In this document: piece by piece, positions 8,399 to 16,265 of the stretch | Position numbering within the stretch: position 1 is the first letter of the stretch | Layout of the letters: each line of letters opens with the position of its first letter | Assembly: GCA_045631225.1 (NCBI GenBank) | Contig: JAZQUG010000004.1 | Coordinates: 1 to 62,467, forward strand | Direction of reading: 5' to 3' | DNA: 62,467 nt | Source: Fimenecus sp045631225 | GTDB lineage: Bacteria > Bacillota > Clostridia > Oscillospirales > Acutalibacteraceae | Program-made: the position numbers and the translations under genes | Notes under the pieces: model-generated | The model's database searches: none | The model's input: the letters and a program-made list of their open reading frames with translations, nothing else | What the model was told of the DNA's origin: nothing

Positions 8399-8584
8399 TT
8401 AATCAAGTTCCATTAGTTTCAAAATAAAAAATACGAGTATTAATATGACAAACCATTTTGCACCAGTTGAGCCATTAGAACTAGAATATGAACTACTCCC
8501 TGACGAACTGTTACCAGTATCAACAACTGATTTATAATGCACATAATCGTGAGCATCTACCCTACCGTCATTATTCCAATCCAT
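8399..8584 (-). CDS. Small membrane protein with an EF-hand-like loop
   Basis: 61 residues. The N-terminal DWNNDGRVDAHD is a textbook calcium-binding loop pattern (Asp at 1, Asn at 3, Asp at 5, Gly at 6, Asp at 9 and 12), as in EF-hands and dockerins. A Ser/Gly-rich linker follows, then a C-terminal hydrophobic segment (WFVILILVFFILKL). GAAGGTGAG precedes the ATG. If tail-anchored, the loop would face the cytoplasm; topology is not certain. No family recognised. Confidence 0.6.
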   Translation of the reverse strand: MDWNNDGRVDAHDYVHYKSVVDTGNSSSGSSSYSSSNGSTGAKWFVILILVFFILKLMELD

Positions 8585-8598
8585 AAACTCACCTTCTA

Positions 8599-9426
8599 TT
8601 ATAAAATAATTGAGCCTGTGGTTTTATTATTAACTGCGAAGTTGAAGAATTTTGGTTTGAAAATTGTTGCGAAGTAATTGGAATCCTTGTATATTTCGGA
8701 ATAATTTTCCTCAATTGCTTTGAGGGTTTCACGAAGTTGGAAAAGAGTTGCGAAACAATGCTTACAAGGAGTCAAATGATAGCACTCACAGTAAAGCTCA
8801 CTTATTTCGCCATTTTTATATGTAAATTCGACGATGTATGGCTTTGAGGTAACCACAATTGCTCTACCTTTTGTACCGTTAAGCTCGACATACTCTACAC
8901 CGTTTTCCATATAGATATCTTTACCATTTTCAAGATTATATTCATCAAATTTCAAACCATCAAGTGTTTCCAGTGAAAATGATGAGCCGTCAGAGTTATT
9001 CACGTATTCCTCATCAATTTCGGGAGCTTTGAACCAAGTGGTTGCTTTCTCATATGATAACGCATTGGAGTCGAATGTAATAAAATGACTACCTGCGAAG
9101 TGAAATTCGCCTTGAACATTTGTATCTGCCTTACCGATTACACGCTTGTAGTCAGACAACTTAATTTTGAAGTTGTAGGTGATATTCACAACCACACCCA
9201 TAACACCTTCAAGCTTTCCATCAACAAACACACGATCACCGATTTCAAGGTTAAACATATCGTTGTAATATGTGTATGGCTTATATACATCAGGAAACTT
9301 GATTTCAACAAGGCACTTGCGAGGTGCAACAGTTTCGTTGTTAGTGGATGATTTATGAATATCCCCTACTTTTATCTCACGTTCAGGATTATTATCAATG
9401 AAATTAAAACCGATTTTTTTAATCAT
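8599..9426 (-). CDS. SWIM zinc-finger-like protein
   Basis: 275 residues starting MIKKIGFNFID. The ATG three codons upstream abuts AAAGGAG, so the second ATG (9426) is chosen. The N-terminal part reads like a beta-rich domain (VEIKFPDVYKPYTYY, IGDRVFVDGKLEGVMGVVVNI). The C-terminal part has LYCECYHLTPCKHCFATL, a CxC...CxH SWIM-type metal site seen in nucleic-acid-associated proteins. No nuclease or helicase domain is attached. Likely a DNA/RNA- or protein-binding accessory protein; function unknown. Confidence 0.6.
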   Translation of the reverse strand: MIKKIGFNFIDNNPEREIKVGDIHKSSTNNETVAPRKCLVEIKFPDVYKPYTYYNDMFNLEIGDRVFVDGKLEGVMGVVVNITYNFKIKLSDYKRVIGKADTNVQGEFHFAGSHFITFDSNALSYEKATTWFKAPEIDEEYVNNSDGSSFSLETLDGLKFDEYNLENGKDIYMENGVEYVELNGTKGRAIVVTSKPYIVEFTYKNGEISELYCECYHLTPCKHCFATLFQLRETLKAIEENYSEIYKDSNYFATIFKPKFFNFAVNNKTTGSIIL

Positions 9427-9521
9427 AAAAAACATCTCCTTTTCTGATTACATAATACCACAAAATCGGAGATGCTCTACTTTTTAATTTTATAAACTGT
9501 ACATAAAAACGGACTGTGCAA

Positions 9522-10085
9522 TTATTTTGAAATTCGGTTAAGATACATTCCACCGTTTTGTTTAAGCCACAGGTGGCATTGCTTATAGTTTGGAAAAACC
9601 TTATCAATCTCTGCATAGAATCGTGCTGAATGGTTCATTTGCTTTATGTGGCACAACTCATGCACCACAATACTATCAATGATTTCATCGGGTAACAACA
9701 CTAAAAGACAGTTGAAATTCAGGTTGCCTTTTGATGAGCAACTACCCCAACGAGTGTGCTGACACCTGATGGTAATTCTGTTATAATTCACACCAATTTG
9801 CTTTGCATAAAACTCTACACGCTTTGAAATTTCTACTTTAGCCTTTGCTGTGAATTGTTTTATCTCTTCCTTTGTGTAAGGCTTCAAGTCATCCAAAACC
9901 TTCTGTCGTTCATTGAGTATAACAAGATGCTTATCAATCCAAGATTTTTTTGACTCAATAAATTTAAGTATCTCTTTTTCCTTCATGCGCATAGGCGCAC
10001 GAGCAATAATTTCATTAGGCTTCAGCTCAATTGAAAGCGTTTTTCTGTTGCTACGGATAATTGTAATCTTTGTTTCAAGGCTCAT
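9522..10085 (-). CDS. YgjP-like M48-type metallopeptidase (DUF45)
   Basis: 187 residues. Family signature TRWGSCSSKGNLNFN, then VVHELCHIKQMNHSARFY with the zinc site HELCH and a third ligand downstream. YgjP-type domains occur in many mobile elements, often beside type I restriction genes, and are presumed zinc proteases. The start overlaps the stop of the upstream SGNH gene by 4 bp (ATGA), so the two form a translationally coupled operon. Confidence 0.9.
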   Translation of the reverse strand: MSLETKITIIRSNRKTLSIELKPNEIIARAPMRMKEKEILKFIESKKSWIDKHLVILNERQKVLDDLKPYTKEEIKQFTAKAKVEISKRVEFYAKQIGVNYNRITIRCQHTRWGSCSSKGNLNFNCLLVLLPDEIIDSIVVHELCHIKQMNHSARFYAEIDKVFPNYKQCHLWLKQNGGMYLNRISK

Positions 10086-10837
10086 TTGATTACCTCATAC
10101 AAAGTTTCTTGGAATTTTGGTAGCCACCATTTTTTGTAACCTGCTTTGGTTGGGTGGATATGGTCGATGAGATAGAGTTTGCGTTGGTCTTCTGTGATAT
10201 TATTGATTTCTGCATCATTCCAGAGGTCAATTACTGTTATATCCCATTTCTTTTGAATTTCAAGGAGTAAATCAACCATTTTTGCATAATGGTCGCTATC
10301 GTATTTAGCTTGGGTGTAGAACACAACAGGACAATCCCAAGTATTCTGTGCATATGCGATTATGTGTTCAATTGCACCTGCGATGGTTTGGGTGTCAAAA
10401 TCGTTTATATCATAGCTTTCGCTAATTTCACCAAGTGGCATTTCTTTAGTTGCATCGTTAGTTGAAAGCTGGCAAACGAAGGCATCGGCTTTGAGATTCT
10501 TGTCTATGGTCTTCATTCGTGATACATAGGAATTGTCCTTAGCATCAACAAGAGTAGTGCCTGACACAGCTTCTTTTATGGTATTGATTCCGTCAGTTTT
10601 TTCGAGATAATCTGCAAAACTTACTCCCATTGAACCATAACCATAGGTAACGGAACTGCCAAGGAATATTACGGTTTTGTCTTTGATTGGACTCTTCTCA
10701 ATAGCACTTGTGTTTTTGAGAGAATATGCACCATAATTACCACGATTGAAAAATCCGAACATGTTGCTCACATATATCCCCGACACGAGAATCACCACCA
10801 ATAAACAAGAAATTATGATTTTGAGTTTTGCTTTCAT
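10082..10837 (-). CDS. SGNH/GDSL-family hydrolase, membrane-anchored
   Basis: 251 residues with an N-terminal membrane anchor (IIISCLLVVILVSGIYV). SGNH blocks: IFLGSSVTYGYGSMG (nucleophile Ser, block I), CQLSTNDAT (Asn, block III) and DHIHPTKAGYKKW (catalytic Asp-His, block V). It probably acts outside the membrane as an esterase or deacetylase on a surface polymer. First gene of a two-gene operon with the YgjP-like protease. Confidence 0.88.
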   Translation of the reverse strand: MKAKLKIIISCLLVVILVSGIYVSNMFGFFNRGNYGAYSLKNTSAIEKSPIKDKTVIFLGSSVTYGYGSMGVSFADYLEKTDGINTIKEAVSGTTLVDAKDNSYVSRMKTIDKNLKADAFVCQLSTNDATKEMPLGEISESYDINDFDTQTIAGAIEHIIAYAQNTWDCPVVFYTQAKYDSDHYAKMVDLLLEIQKKWDITVIDLWNDAEINNITEDQRKLYLIDHIHPTKAGYKKWWLPKFQETLYEVIK

Positions 10838-11004
10838 TTATATCACTCCATAGGTACATAAACTATATTTATAATACCACGAACAAATCCATTTCTCAAT
10901 CAAAAATTGTATTGTGTGATAGTTAATATGCACACGAAATAGTTGTTTTTCACGAATATACTTCACTTCTAATCTTTCAAGTGGTCTGTGGGAGTTTCAC
11001 CATA

Positions 11005-11107
11005 CATCACAGCCTGTTTCCATATCATATTTTGCGGTAACAAACATTGCTTACGGTGGACTCTCTTCCACCTTTGCGTTTTCAGGGGACTCTTTCCCCT
11101 ATTACCT
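11005..11107 (+). repeat. Stem-loop repeat, copy B
   Basis: Shares with copy C a ~100-bp unit: CATCACAGCCTGTTT, CATATCATATTTT, GGTAACAA, a variable hairpin (GTGGA/TCCAC here), CGTTTTCAGGGGA and a second hairpin AGGGGA/TCCCCT. It lies in the 361-bp gap 10838-11198, which otherwise holds only the promoter of the AbrB-type gene. Confidence 0.65.
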
Positions 11108-11126
11108 ATAAATACATTTAACATTC

Positions 11127-11156
11127 TTGACATTTTTTGCCATATTGTAGTATATT
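11127..11156 (+). promoter_or_regulatory. Sigma-A-like promoter of the AbrB-type gene
   Basis: TTGACA (11127-11132), an 18-bp spacer, TATATT (11151-11156). Confidence 0.6.
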
Positions 11157-11198
11157 TGTTATAGAAACAACAAATCTCGACAAAGGTATGGTGATTTT

Positions 11199-11432
11199 AT
11201 GTTATATGGCACAGTTAAGACAGTGGATGAAGCAGGAAGAATTGTTTTACCGAAGGAATATCGTAACAAGATGAATATAAGTGCAGGCACAAAGGTTGTA
11301 TTATATGAGAATGATGGCAAACTGACCATTGAGGTTGTAACACCAAAATGCAAATTATGTGGCACAGCTGAAAAAGTGAATGAAGAACTTTCGCTCTGTG
11401 AAGAATGCATTAAAAAAGTAAAAGAATATTAA
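11199..11432 (+). CDS. AbrB/MazE-type regulator with C-terminal zinc ribbon
   Basis: 77 residues. N-terminal swapped-hairpin AbrB domain: GTVKTVDEAGRIVLPKEYR and ISAGTKVVLYENDGKLTIE. C-terminal CKLCG...CEEC looks like a small zinc knuckle. Such proteins are AbrB- or SpoVT-like dimeric DNA-binding transition regulators. AAAGGT lies upstream of the ATG, and a strong terminator follows directly. Probably a stand-alone transcription factor of the element. Confidence 0.85.
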   Translation: MLYGTVKTVDEAGRIVLPKEYRNKMNISAGTKVVLYENDGKLTIEVVTPKCKLCGTAEKVNEELSLCEECIKKVKEY

Positions 11433-11463
11433 AAAGGACTGGTTTTTACACCAGTCCTTTTTG
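11433..11463. terminator. Terminator after the AbrB-type gene
   Basis: AAAGGACTGGT pairs with ACCAGTCCTTT around TTTTAC, followed by TTTTT. Works on both strands. Confidence 0.9.
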
Positions 11464-11467
11464 TTGC

Positions 11468-11686
11468 CTATAAACTATCTATAAAGAGTTCAAGAAATAT
11501 TTTAAAGCATTTAAGAGAAACATTTTCTTCGTTAAGAAATGCAACAAACTTTTCAAGGTATTCCATTGATGTAGTAATATCATCAAAGGTATATGTATTC
11601 CACTGTTGGTCCGTTGCAACAACACCAAATGTATCAATTATTTCTCCCTCGATTATAACTTTATGAGGAAAAATCTCATATTTCAT
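11468..11686 (-). CDS. DUF6514-like small protein 1
   Basis: 72 residues. Pattern of a short beta-hairpin start (YEIFPHKVIIEGEIIDTFGVVA) followed by a D/E-rich helix-turn segment and a C-terminal helix, as in small DUF6514-type proteins of Clostridia. A paralogue-like protein is at 13466-13687. Together they bracket the ECF-sigma cluster. Function unknown. Confidence 0.6.
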   Translation of the reverse strand: MKYEIFPHKVIIEGEIIDTFGVVATDQQWNTYTFDDITTSMEYLEKFVAFLNEENVSLKCFKIFLELFIDSL

Positions 11687-11724
11687 TTTTATGTCCCCTT
11701 ATAAATATTCTTGAAAAACAGTTA

Positions 11725-11755
11725 AACAACCCCTGTAAAAAATACAGAGGTTGTT
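11725..11755. terminator. Terminator of the sigma-factor operon
   Basis: AACAACCcCTGTA with TACAGaGGTTGTT, a long stem just downstream of the minus-strand secreted-protein gene. Confidence 0.75.
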
Positions 11756-11763
11756 TTATTTTT

Positions 11764-12171
11764 TTAATCCGGATAGTCATATTTTGTATATGTTTCGCTA
11801 CCCGCTGTACATGTTACTTTAATTCTATAATCTGCAAAAATGTTGATAAGTCTGTCTTCTTCAAGTCCAAGATATGTACCTGTGCCTGACTTAGTCCAGG
11901 TTTCAATAGTTTCATAACCGGTTGATTTTTCTTTTTGCAATTCAATCTTAATATAGAGTGATGTTGAATATTGAGAAGAGAGAATTACAGTAGATGTAGA
12001 GTTCAATCCACTTATTGTAAATGATGTTGATACTGCATCAATAGTTGAAAAACGCGGCATTATAGTATTTTCTTCTTCAACTGTAGTTGCAGAAGAATTG
12101 ATTGCAAAAACTGAAAAAAGCATTGTGAGAATTAAAACAATACTAAAAGTTTTTTTGATAACATTTGACAT
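11764..12171 (-). CDS. Small secreted protein downstream of anti-sigma gene
   Basis: 135 residues from ATG 12171, with GGGAGG upstream; the longer GTG start lies in the spacer. Signal peptide: KKTFSIVLILTMLFSVFAI with cleavage near SSATT. The mature part is rich in Ser/Thr and beta-prone (FSTIDAVSTSFTISGLNSTS), ending TKYDYPD. No family recognised. It follows the sigma/membrane-regulator pair closely and may be an operon member or a target of that sigma factor. Confidence 0.65.
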   Translation of the reverse strand: MSNVIKKTFSIVLILTMLFSVFAINSSATTVEEENTIMPRFSTIDAVSTSFTISGLNSTSTVILSSQYSTSLYIKIELQKEKSTGYETIETWTKSGTGTYLGLEEDRLINIFADYRIKVTCTAGSETYTKYDYPD

Positions 12172-12224
12172 TATTTTCACCTCCCTTAACCTGCTATATC
12201 GTAATTAAGGAGGGTTTTGTTAGT

Positions 12225-12854
12225 CTATTCTACATCTTTTGCAATTTTTAATAATTCTTCTAAAGATAATAAGCCACTAATTCTATAAACATAATCATTT
12301 TTCGTCCAAATCAAATTATTCATATTTAAATTCCCTTGACAATAAATATATTTTTCGTTATCAACTATTATTTCCTCTGTTGCATAATGTTCAGTATTAA
12401 AATCCACTTCCATTGATGATGTTGATTTAAACACAGTAAAAGATAGACCTTCTAATGATTCATATTTACATATGAAACATTTATCAAATTTTTCTGTGCT
12501 CTCTAATTCAAACCCTTCCGGTATGTATTCAACAGTTATTTCATCAGTGACAGAATTTTTATTGTTTTCTGTAAGCTTATACCTACTTGCAATATCAAAC
12601 TTATCAAGCATAAATTCCCTTGATGATGGAATGACAAATGCTGTCAGCAACAACGCACATAAAATTGCTGCCACTAATATCACTTTAATAGTTCTCGTTG
12701 TAAATCTGTGATAGTGGTCATCACGCATTTTATTGAAAAGATTTCTCTTCCATTTTTCATGCTTTTTACTACGCTCTGCTTCGGGGATTATATCAGGGAA
12801 AGTTGCTAACCAATCGTTGAGCGACAATTCACAAGCCTTTGCTAAATTAGTCAT
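12225..12854 (-). CDS. Membrane protein, DUF4367-like, probable anti-sigma factor
   Basis: 209 residues. A cytoplasmic N-terminus (about 55 residues), one membrane span (IKVILVAAILCALLLTAFVI), and an extracellular domain with EYIPEGFELES and an IYCQGNLNMNNLIWTKNDYVYRISG segment, a pattern found in DUF4367 proteins. It overlaps the upstream ECF sigma gene by 8 bp. One-span proteins coupled to an ECF sigma factor usually act as anti-sigma factors; no ZAS zinc motif is visible, so this is inference from layout. Confidence 0.7.
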   Translation of the reverse strand: MTNLAKACELSLNDWLATFPDIIPEAERSKKHEKWKRNLFNKMRDDHYHRFTTRTIKVILVAAILCALLLTAFVIPSSREFMLDKFDIASRYKLTENNKNSVTDEITVEYIPEGFELESTEKFDKCFICKYESLEGLSFTVFKSTSSMEVDFNTEHYATEEIIVDNEKYIYCQGNLNMNNLIWTKNDYVYRISGLLSLEELLKIAKDVE

Positions 12855-13392
12855 TATTCTCTGCTTCCTTTATATAATTTCTAACGAATTTCATTCCGAG
12901 CATACATTTTTGTCTGACAGATGTTTCGGATATTCCCGTTTTTGCGGCGATTTCTGCACCGCTGAACTCATGAAAATATTTCAAATAGAAAACATATCTG
13001 TATGATTCAGGCATTGCATCAACAGCTTGTTTTAAGAGCATTGTGTCGCAAACCTCAAATTCATCAACAGAAAGATTATGAAACTCTGTTAAGTCAGCAT
13101 CTACAATATGTTCAATATGTTTCTTCTCCTTACGATACATATCAATTGAAATGCCTTTTGCTACTACTCGAACGTAATTCCTAAAACTTTTATCGTCAAA
13201 ATCTTGCTTTATGTTATGGAAATCTTTTGCAAAACGAATCATAATTTCTTGCGCACAGTCCTCGGCTGCTTCTTTAGTTTTTAAATGGTCTTTCGCAATG
13301 AAATAAACTGTATTATAAAATTTGTTATAAAACTCTTCAAATCGCAGTTTGTCTTCCGGATTTTGAAGTAATGCTAAGCATATTGACAGCAT
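12847..13392 (-). CDS. ECF-type RNA polymerase sigma factor
   Basis: 181 residues with region 2 (NTVYFIAKDHLKTKEAAEDCAQEIMIRFAK) and region 4 (AVDAMPESYRYVFYLKYFHEFSGAEIAAKTGISETSVRQ), the SigW/RpoE-like two-domain layout. It overlaps the probable anti-sigma gene at its 3' end. It likely responds to an envelope or extracellular signal relayed by that membrane protein; target promoters cannot be assigned here. Confidence 0.92.
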   Translation of the reverse strand: MLSICLALLQNPEDKLRFEEFYNKFYNTVYFIAKDHLKTKEAAEDCAQEIMIRFAKDFHNIKQDFDDKSFRNYVRVVAKGISIDMYRKEKKHIEHIVDADLTEFHNLSVDEFEVCDTMLLKQAVDAMPESYRYVFYLKYFHEFSGAEIAAKTGISETSVRQKCMLGMKFVRNYIKEAENND

Positions 13393-13465
13393 GTATAATC
13401 TCCCCTTTTCGTGAAATTATACATTAATTCGACACATAAAGCAAGTTTTGACAATTGATTAAATA

Positions 13466-13687
13466 TTACATTTGTTCAAAATAAAAGTCTTCGATAACAT
13501 CGAAAAGATGTACAAGTTCAACTTCGAACTGGTTTAATCTATCAACCAAAGTTCTGATTGCATCGCCATCTAAACACACATCTTTTACAATCTTAACCGG
13601 AATATGTTTCTTTAAGACAATGATTCCATATGTCTTTACGATTTTCTTCTCAATCATTGTAAAATGTGTCATAGCTACATATCTCAT
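13466..13687 (-). CDS. DUF6514-like small protein 2
   Basis: 73 residues, same outline as 11468-11686: N-terminal strand pair with TYGIIVLKK, a CLDGDAIRTLVDRLNQFEVEL helix and a VIEDFYFEQM end, which is typical of DUF6514. AGGAGGGG upstream of the ATG gives a strong ribosome binding site. Function unknown. Confidence 0.65.
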   Translation of the reverse strand: MRYVAMTHFTMIEKKIVKTYGIIVLKKHIPVKIVKDVCLDGDAIRTLVDRLNQFEVELVHLFDVIEDFYFEQM

Positions 13688-14205
13688 CTATTTCCCCTCC
13701 TATCCACAACAGCCGCATTACTAAAATCGTTGTTGTGAATTTGATAGTGATAAAAAAACAAGATGGGATTGTTTATGTAGAAACTTTTTACATCTCTTTA
13801 TTTATTTTTCACTCGTTTATCAGGCATCTCGATGCTGAAAATTTTGTTGATAAGCAGAAATGAAAATATTTACACATTTTCCCATAAACATTTCTATATT
13901 TTAGTCTGAATTCTTAATACCTAAACTAGTTCGACTCCTGTCATGACGACCACAACACTATGAGTGTGTTGATACGAAAAAGGGTTGCAAGTTATATTGT
14001 GACCTTTTTTGTTTTTTAAAAGAAAACTACTGAAATGAATAAAAAATTTTTAAAAACTACTTGATTGAACTCAAGTTAAATGATAAAATATATGTAAATA
14101 GAAAACTCCAGGTTAAATGTGAAAATGTTAAAATGGTTATATGTGTTAAAGGGGTAAAAGATAATTCTTCATACCCTTTTATTTTTTTCAACTTTTTTAA
14201 AAGAT
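13688..14205. other. Non-coding stretch upstream of the XRE gene
   Basis: About 520 bp, very AT-rich, with no credible ORF. It contains a tRNA-3'-end-like segment (13927-13952), a hairpin CAACAC/GTGTTG immediately after it, and an imperfect AAAAAGG...CCTTTTTT stem near 13977-14010 that may be a terminator. Nothing else recognisable. Confidence 0.5.
13927..13952 (+). other. tRNA 3'-end-like fragment (possible old att site)
   Basis: TTCGACT (7-nt T-loop), CCTGT (T-stem 3' arm), CATGACG (acceptor 3' arm), A (discriminator), CCA: exact spacing of a tRNA 3' end. The T-stem 5' arm pairs only partly (ACTAG), and there is no upstream tRNA body. Such fragments are left when an element integrates into a tRNA gene. 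Confidence 0.4.
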
Positions 14206-14239
14206 ATATTGTATTTCGAATTCTTTTGTGATACAATAT
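14206..14239 (+). promoter_or_regulatory. Promoter with palindromic operator before the XRE gene
   Basis: A perfect inverted repeat ATATTGTAT (14206-14214) and ATACAATAT (14231-14239), 16 bp apart, overlaps TTGTAT (14209-14214) and TACAAT (14232-14237) with a 17-bp spacer. The operator therefore covers both promoter hexamers, which suggests autoregulation by the XRE protein. Confidence 0.6.
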
Positions 14240-14279
14240 ACAGTATACTAATAGCAAATATTTAAAGGGGGTATACAAT

Positions 14280-14627
14280 ATGGAGTATATGTCTCAACTC
14301 ACCGAACAACAAGCACTTCATTTAGAAGAGTGGAAAAAGATTGAATCACTTGCTGTTGAAAGAATTGGTGAACTACGAATTACCTCCCAAGATGAAATGC
14401 TCGAATACACTAATAAGCTTAATCTTAGAGAAAGGAAACGACGCGACAAGTTAGCGGAATTAATCCAAAACTCTGGATTGCTTTATTCAGAACTTGCATT
14501 AATTTTGGGATGCTCAAAATCTAGTATTGAGCAGTATGTTCGTGGCGTCAAAACCCCACCAATCAACACAGCATTGATTTTGGCAAAGTTGTTCAAAACA
14601 AGTGTTGAAGAAATTTTTGAAAGCTAA
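14280..14627 (+). CDS. XRE-family helix-turn-helix regulator
   Basis: 115 residues. The C-terminal half is a Cro/CI-type HTH: LAELIQNSGLLYSELALILGCSKSSIEQYVRGVKTPPINTALILAKLFKTSVEEIF. The N-terminal half is helical and acidic. AAAGGGGG precedes the ATG. The palindromic operator over its promoter suggests it represses itself and may control the adjacent 51-residue protein or the element's excision genes. Confidence 0.85.
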   Translation: MEYMSQLTEQQALHLEEWKKIESLAVERIGELRITSQDEMLEYTNKLNLRERKRRDKLAELIQNSGLLYSELALILGCSKSSIEQYVRGVKTPPINTALILAKLFKTSVEEIFES

Positions 14628-14686
14628 TTTTTCAACACACCTCTACCCTATCGGGTAAAAATTCAAATATTATAAGGAGGTAAACT

Positions 14687-14842
14687 ATGGTTAAACTTTC
14701 AAAAGAAAAAATCATTGAAATTGTGACTCGAGAATTCACAGCACACAACCTTTCTGAAGAAGATATCAAGAAAGGTATTGCACTTGGATTTGAAGAATAT
14801 GGTTACGATATTCCTGAAGAATACCAGTCATTTAGTGCATAA
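14687..14842 (+). CDS. 51-residue protein
   Basis: A short ORF with a perfect AGGAGG 8 nt upstream. Begins MVKLSKEKIIEIVTREF and ends YDIPEEYQSFSA; predicted mostly helical, acidic. It follows the XRE gene at 59 bp and ends before a strong terminator, so it is probably co-transcribed. No family recognised. Confidence 0.65.
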   Translation: MVKLSKEKIIEIVTREFTAHNLSEEDIKKGIALGFEEYGYDIPEEYQSFSA

Positions 14843-14909
14843 TTTTAACCAACCATTTCTGTAAGAATTTTATATCTCTTTTCTTATAGAATTTATTAAT
14901 GTATTTTAC

Positions 14910-14958
14910 ACAACTATGAGTTTAGACTACTAGTCTAATCCCATAGTTGTTTTTTGTT
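14910..14958 (+). terminator. Terminator after the XRE unit
   Basis: ACAACTATG...CATAGTTGT with an inner palindrome TTAGACTACTAGTCTAA, followed by TTTTTTGTTTTT. Confidence 0.85.
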
Positions 14959-15074
14959 TTTACTATAGTCATAGGACATTTCATAAGTATTATTCTACGA
15001 ATAGAATAAATACTGTTCAAAAATAATTTGTCTATTCAAAAACAACTATTAATATGACCATATTTTTCATTAAA

Positions 15075-15116
15075 AACACCTATGTGCTTGGATAAACTTC
15101 CAACTACATAGGTGTT
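15075..15116 (-). terminator. Terminator of the Gabija-like operon
   Basis: AACACCTATGT pairs with ACATAGGTGTT. Read on the minus strand it is followed by TTTTAATG, just downstream of gajB. Confidence 0.75.
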
Positions 15117-15140
15117 ATATCTTTGTTAAAATCGCTTTAC

Positions 15141-16265
15141 CTATTCATCTTCTGAACAATATGCAACAATACCTTCTGCAGATAAATTCTTTTTATTATC
15201 AAAAATTATTGCTACACTGTACTTTGCACGAGTGACTCCTACATAAAATTTTGATTTGCTTTGTGGTTGCATTTCTTTACTATGGTCAAATATCCAATCT
15301 ATCATTTTAGATGTTGGGTAAATCAAAACCCTTTCAAAAGTTAATCCTTTTGATTCTCCAAAATTCATAACAGGATGGTTTGGATTAACAACTGTTCTTT
15401 TTGAATCTCTTAATTGTATTGGATTATAGGTGGATAAATAAGTCTCAATATCTGCTGGCGACACAAAAAATACACCATCATGTCCTGTGAGTTTATCTTC
15501 ATCACATTCACAAGGGGGAAAACAACTATAAATGGAGTTAGCAAAATCACAAATTAATTTGTTGTTTCTATAAGTCTTATTGAGGGTCCTATCGTCAATT
15601 TCAACTGAATAATTAGAACACTCTTCCTTTATGAAATCTACTATTTTCCCATCTAAATACTTTTCATTTTTTGCTTCATAATGTGTATGATAAGTTACTT
15701 GTCGTGGATCACCAACCAACAGTATATTGGAATCTAAAGAGAATAACAATTTTATTATATCCAAATCGTAACCAGCCATATCCTGAATTTCATCAATAAA
15801 CAGGTTCGAGTAAATTTTTCCTATTCGTTTAATTACAAGCCCGTCTGTTTTTTCGTTTGCCTTTACAACAAATTTGGCAAGTTTATCAGAATATATACGT
15901 TGTGATTTATGAAAATAATAATTTTTAGGATCATTTTCACCAAAATATACTGGTTGTCCATTCCTGCCTATAAAACGAAAACCAGATTTCTTATTCACTA
16001 GTAATAATCCGTTAACTTTACAATTGTAAATAACACTTTGGTATGGTTTCACTCCATGCTGTATTAAAAACGAAAACCAGGTTTGAATTGTAATATTCTC
16101 TGGTATGCAACCATTTATTTCATAAAACTTTTTTCTTATCTCTCGCTCATTTGCTTCTGTGAATGTAGTAATTAAAACCTTTCCACCAGTAACTTTCAAA
16201 GCTTCTTTAACGAGATAAGTAGTTTTTCCCGAACCTGCCGCAGCAACAATAAGCTTATTACTCAT
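15141..16265 (-). CDS. gajB: GajB-like UvrD/Rep-type helicase (Gabija)
   Basis: 374 residues, shorter than characterised GajB proteins (about 490). Superfamily-1 helicase motifs: IVAAAGSGKTT (Walker A, residues 6-16), LFIDEIQDMAGYDLDII (motif II), LLVGDPRQVTYHTHY (motif III), LNKTYRNNKLICDFANSIY (motif IV region) and KFYVGVTRAKYSVAIIF (motif VI). It overlaps the GajA-like gene by 8 bp. In Gabija the helicase-like subunit senses nucleic acid or nucleotide state and partners the nuclease. It could belong to a related OLD-helicase system with a compact helicase. Confidence 0.85.
   Translation of the reverse strand: MSNKLIVAAAGSGKTTYLVKEALKVTGGKVLITTFTEANEREIRKKFYEINGCIPENITIQTWFSFLIQHGVKPYQSVIYNCKVNGLLLVNKKSGFRFIGRNGQPVYFGENDPKNYYFHKSQRIYSDKLAKFVVKANEKTDGLVIKRIGKIYSNLFIDEIQDMAGYDLDIIKLLFSLDSNILLVGDPRQVTYHTHYEAKNEKYLDGKIVDFIKEECSNYSVEIDDRTLNKTYRNNKLICDFANSIYSCFPPCECDEDKLTGHDGVFFVSPADIETYLSTYNPIQLRDSKRTVVNPNHPVMNFGESKGLTFERVLIYPTSKMIDWIFDHSKEMQPQSKSKFYVGVTRAKYSVAIIFDNKKNLSAEGIVAYCSEDE

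Noticed and set aside
7621..11107. Origin of transfer or a relaxase region at the stem-loop repeats
   Set aside because: No relaxase, coupling protein or conjugation gene is present and no nick-site consensus was recognised.
14057..14278. 73-residue minus-strand open frame
   Set aside because: Lies over the promoter and operator of the XRE gene, with low-complexity composition; no ribosome binding site.
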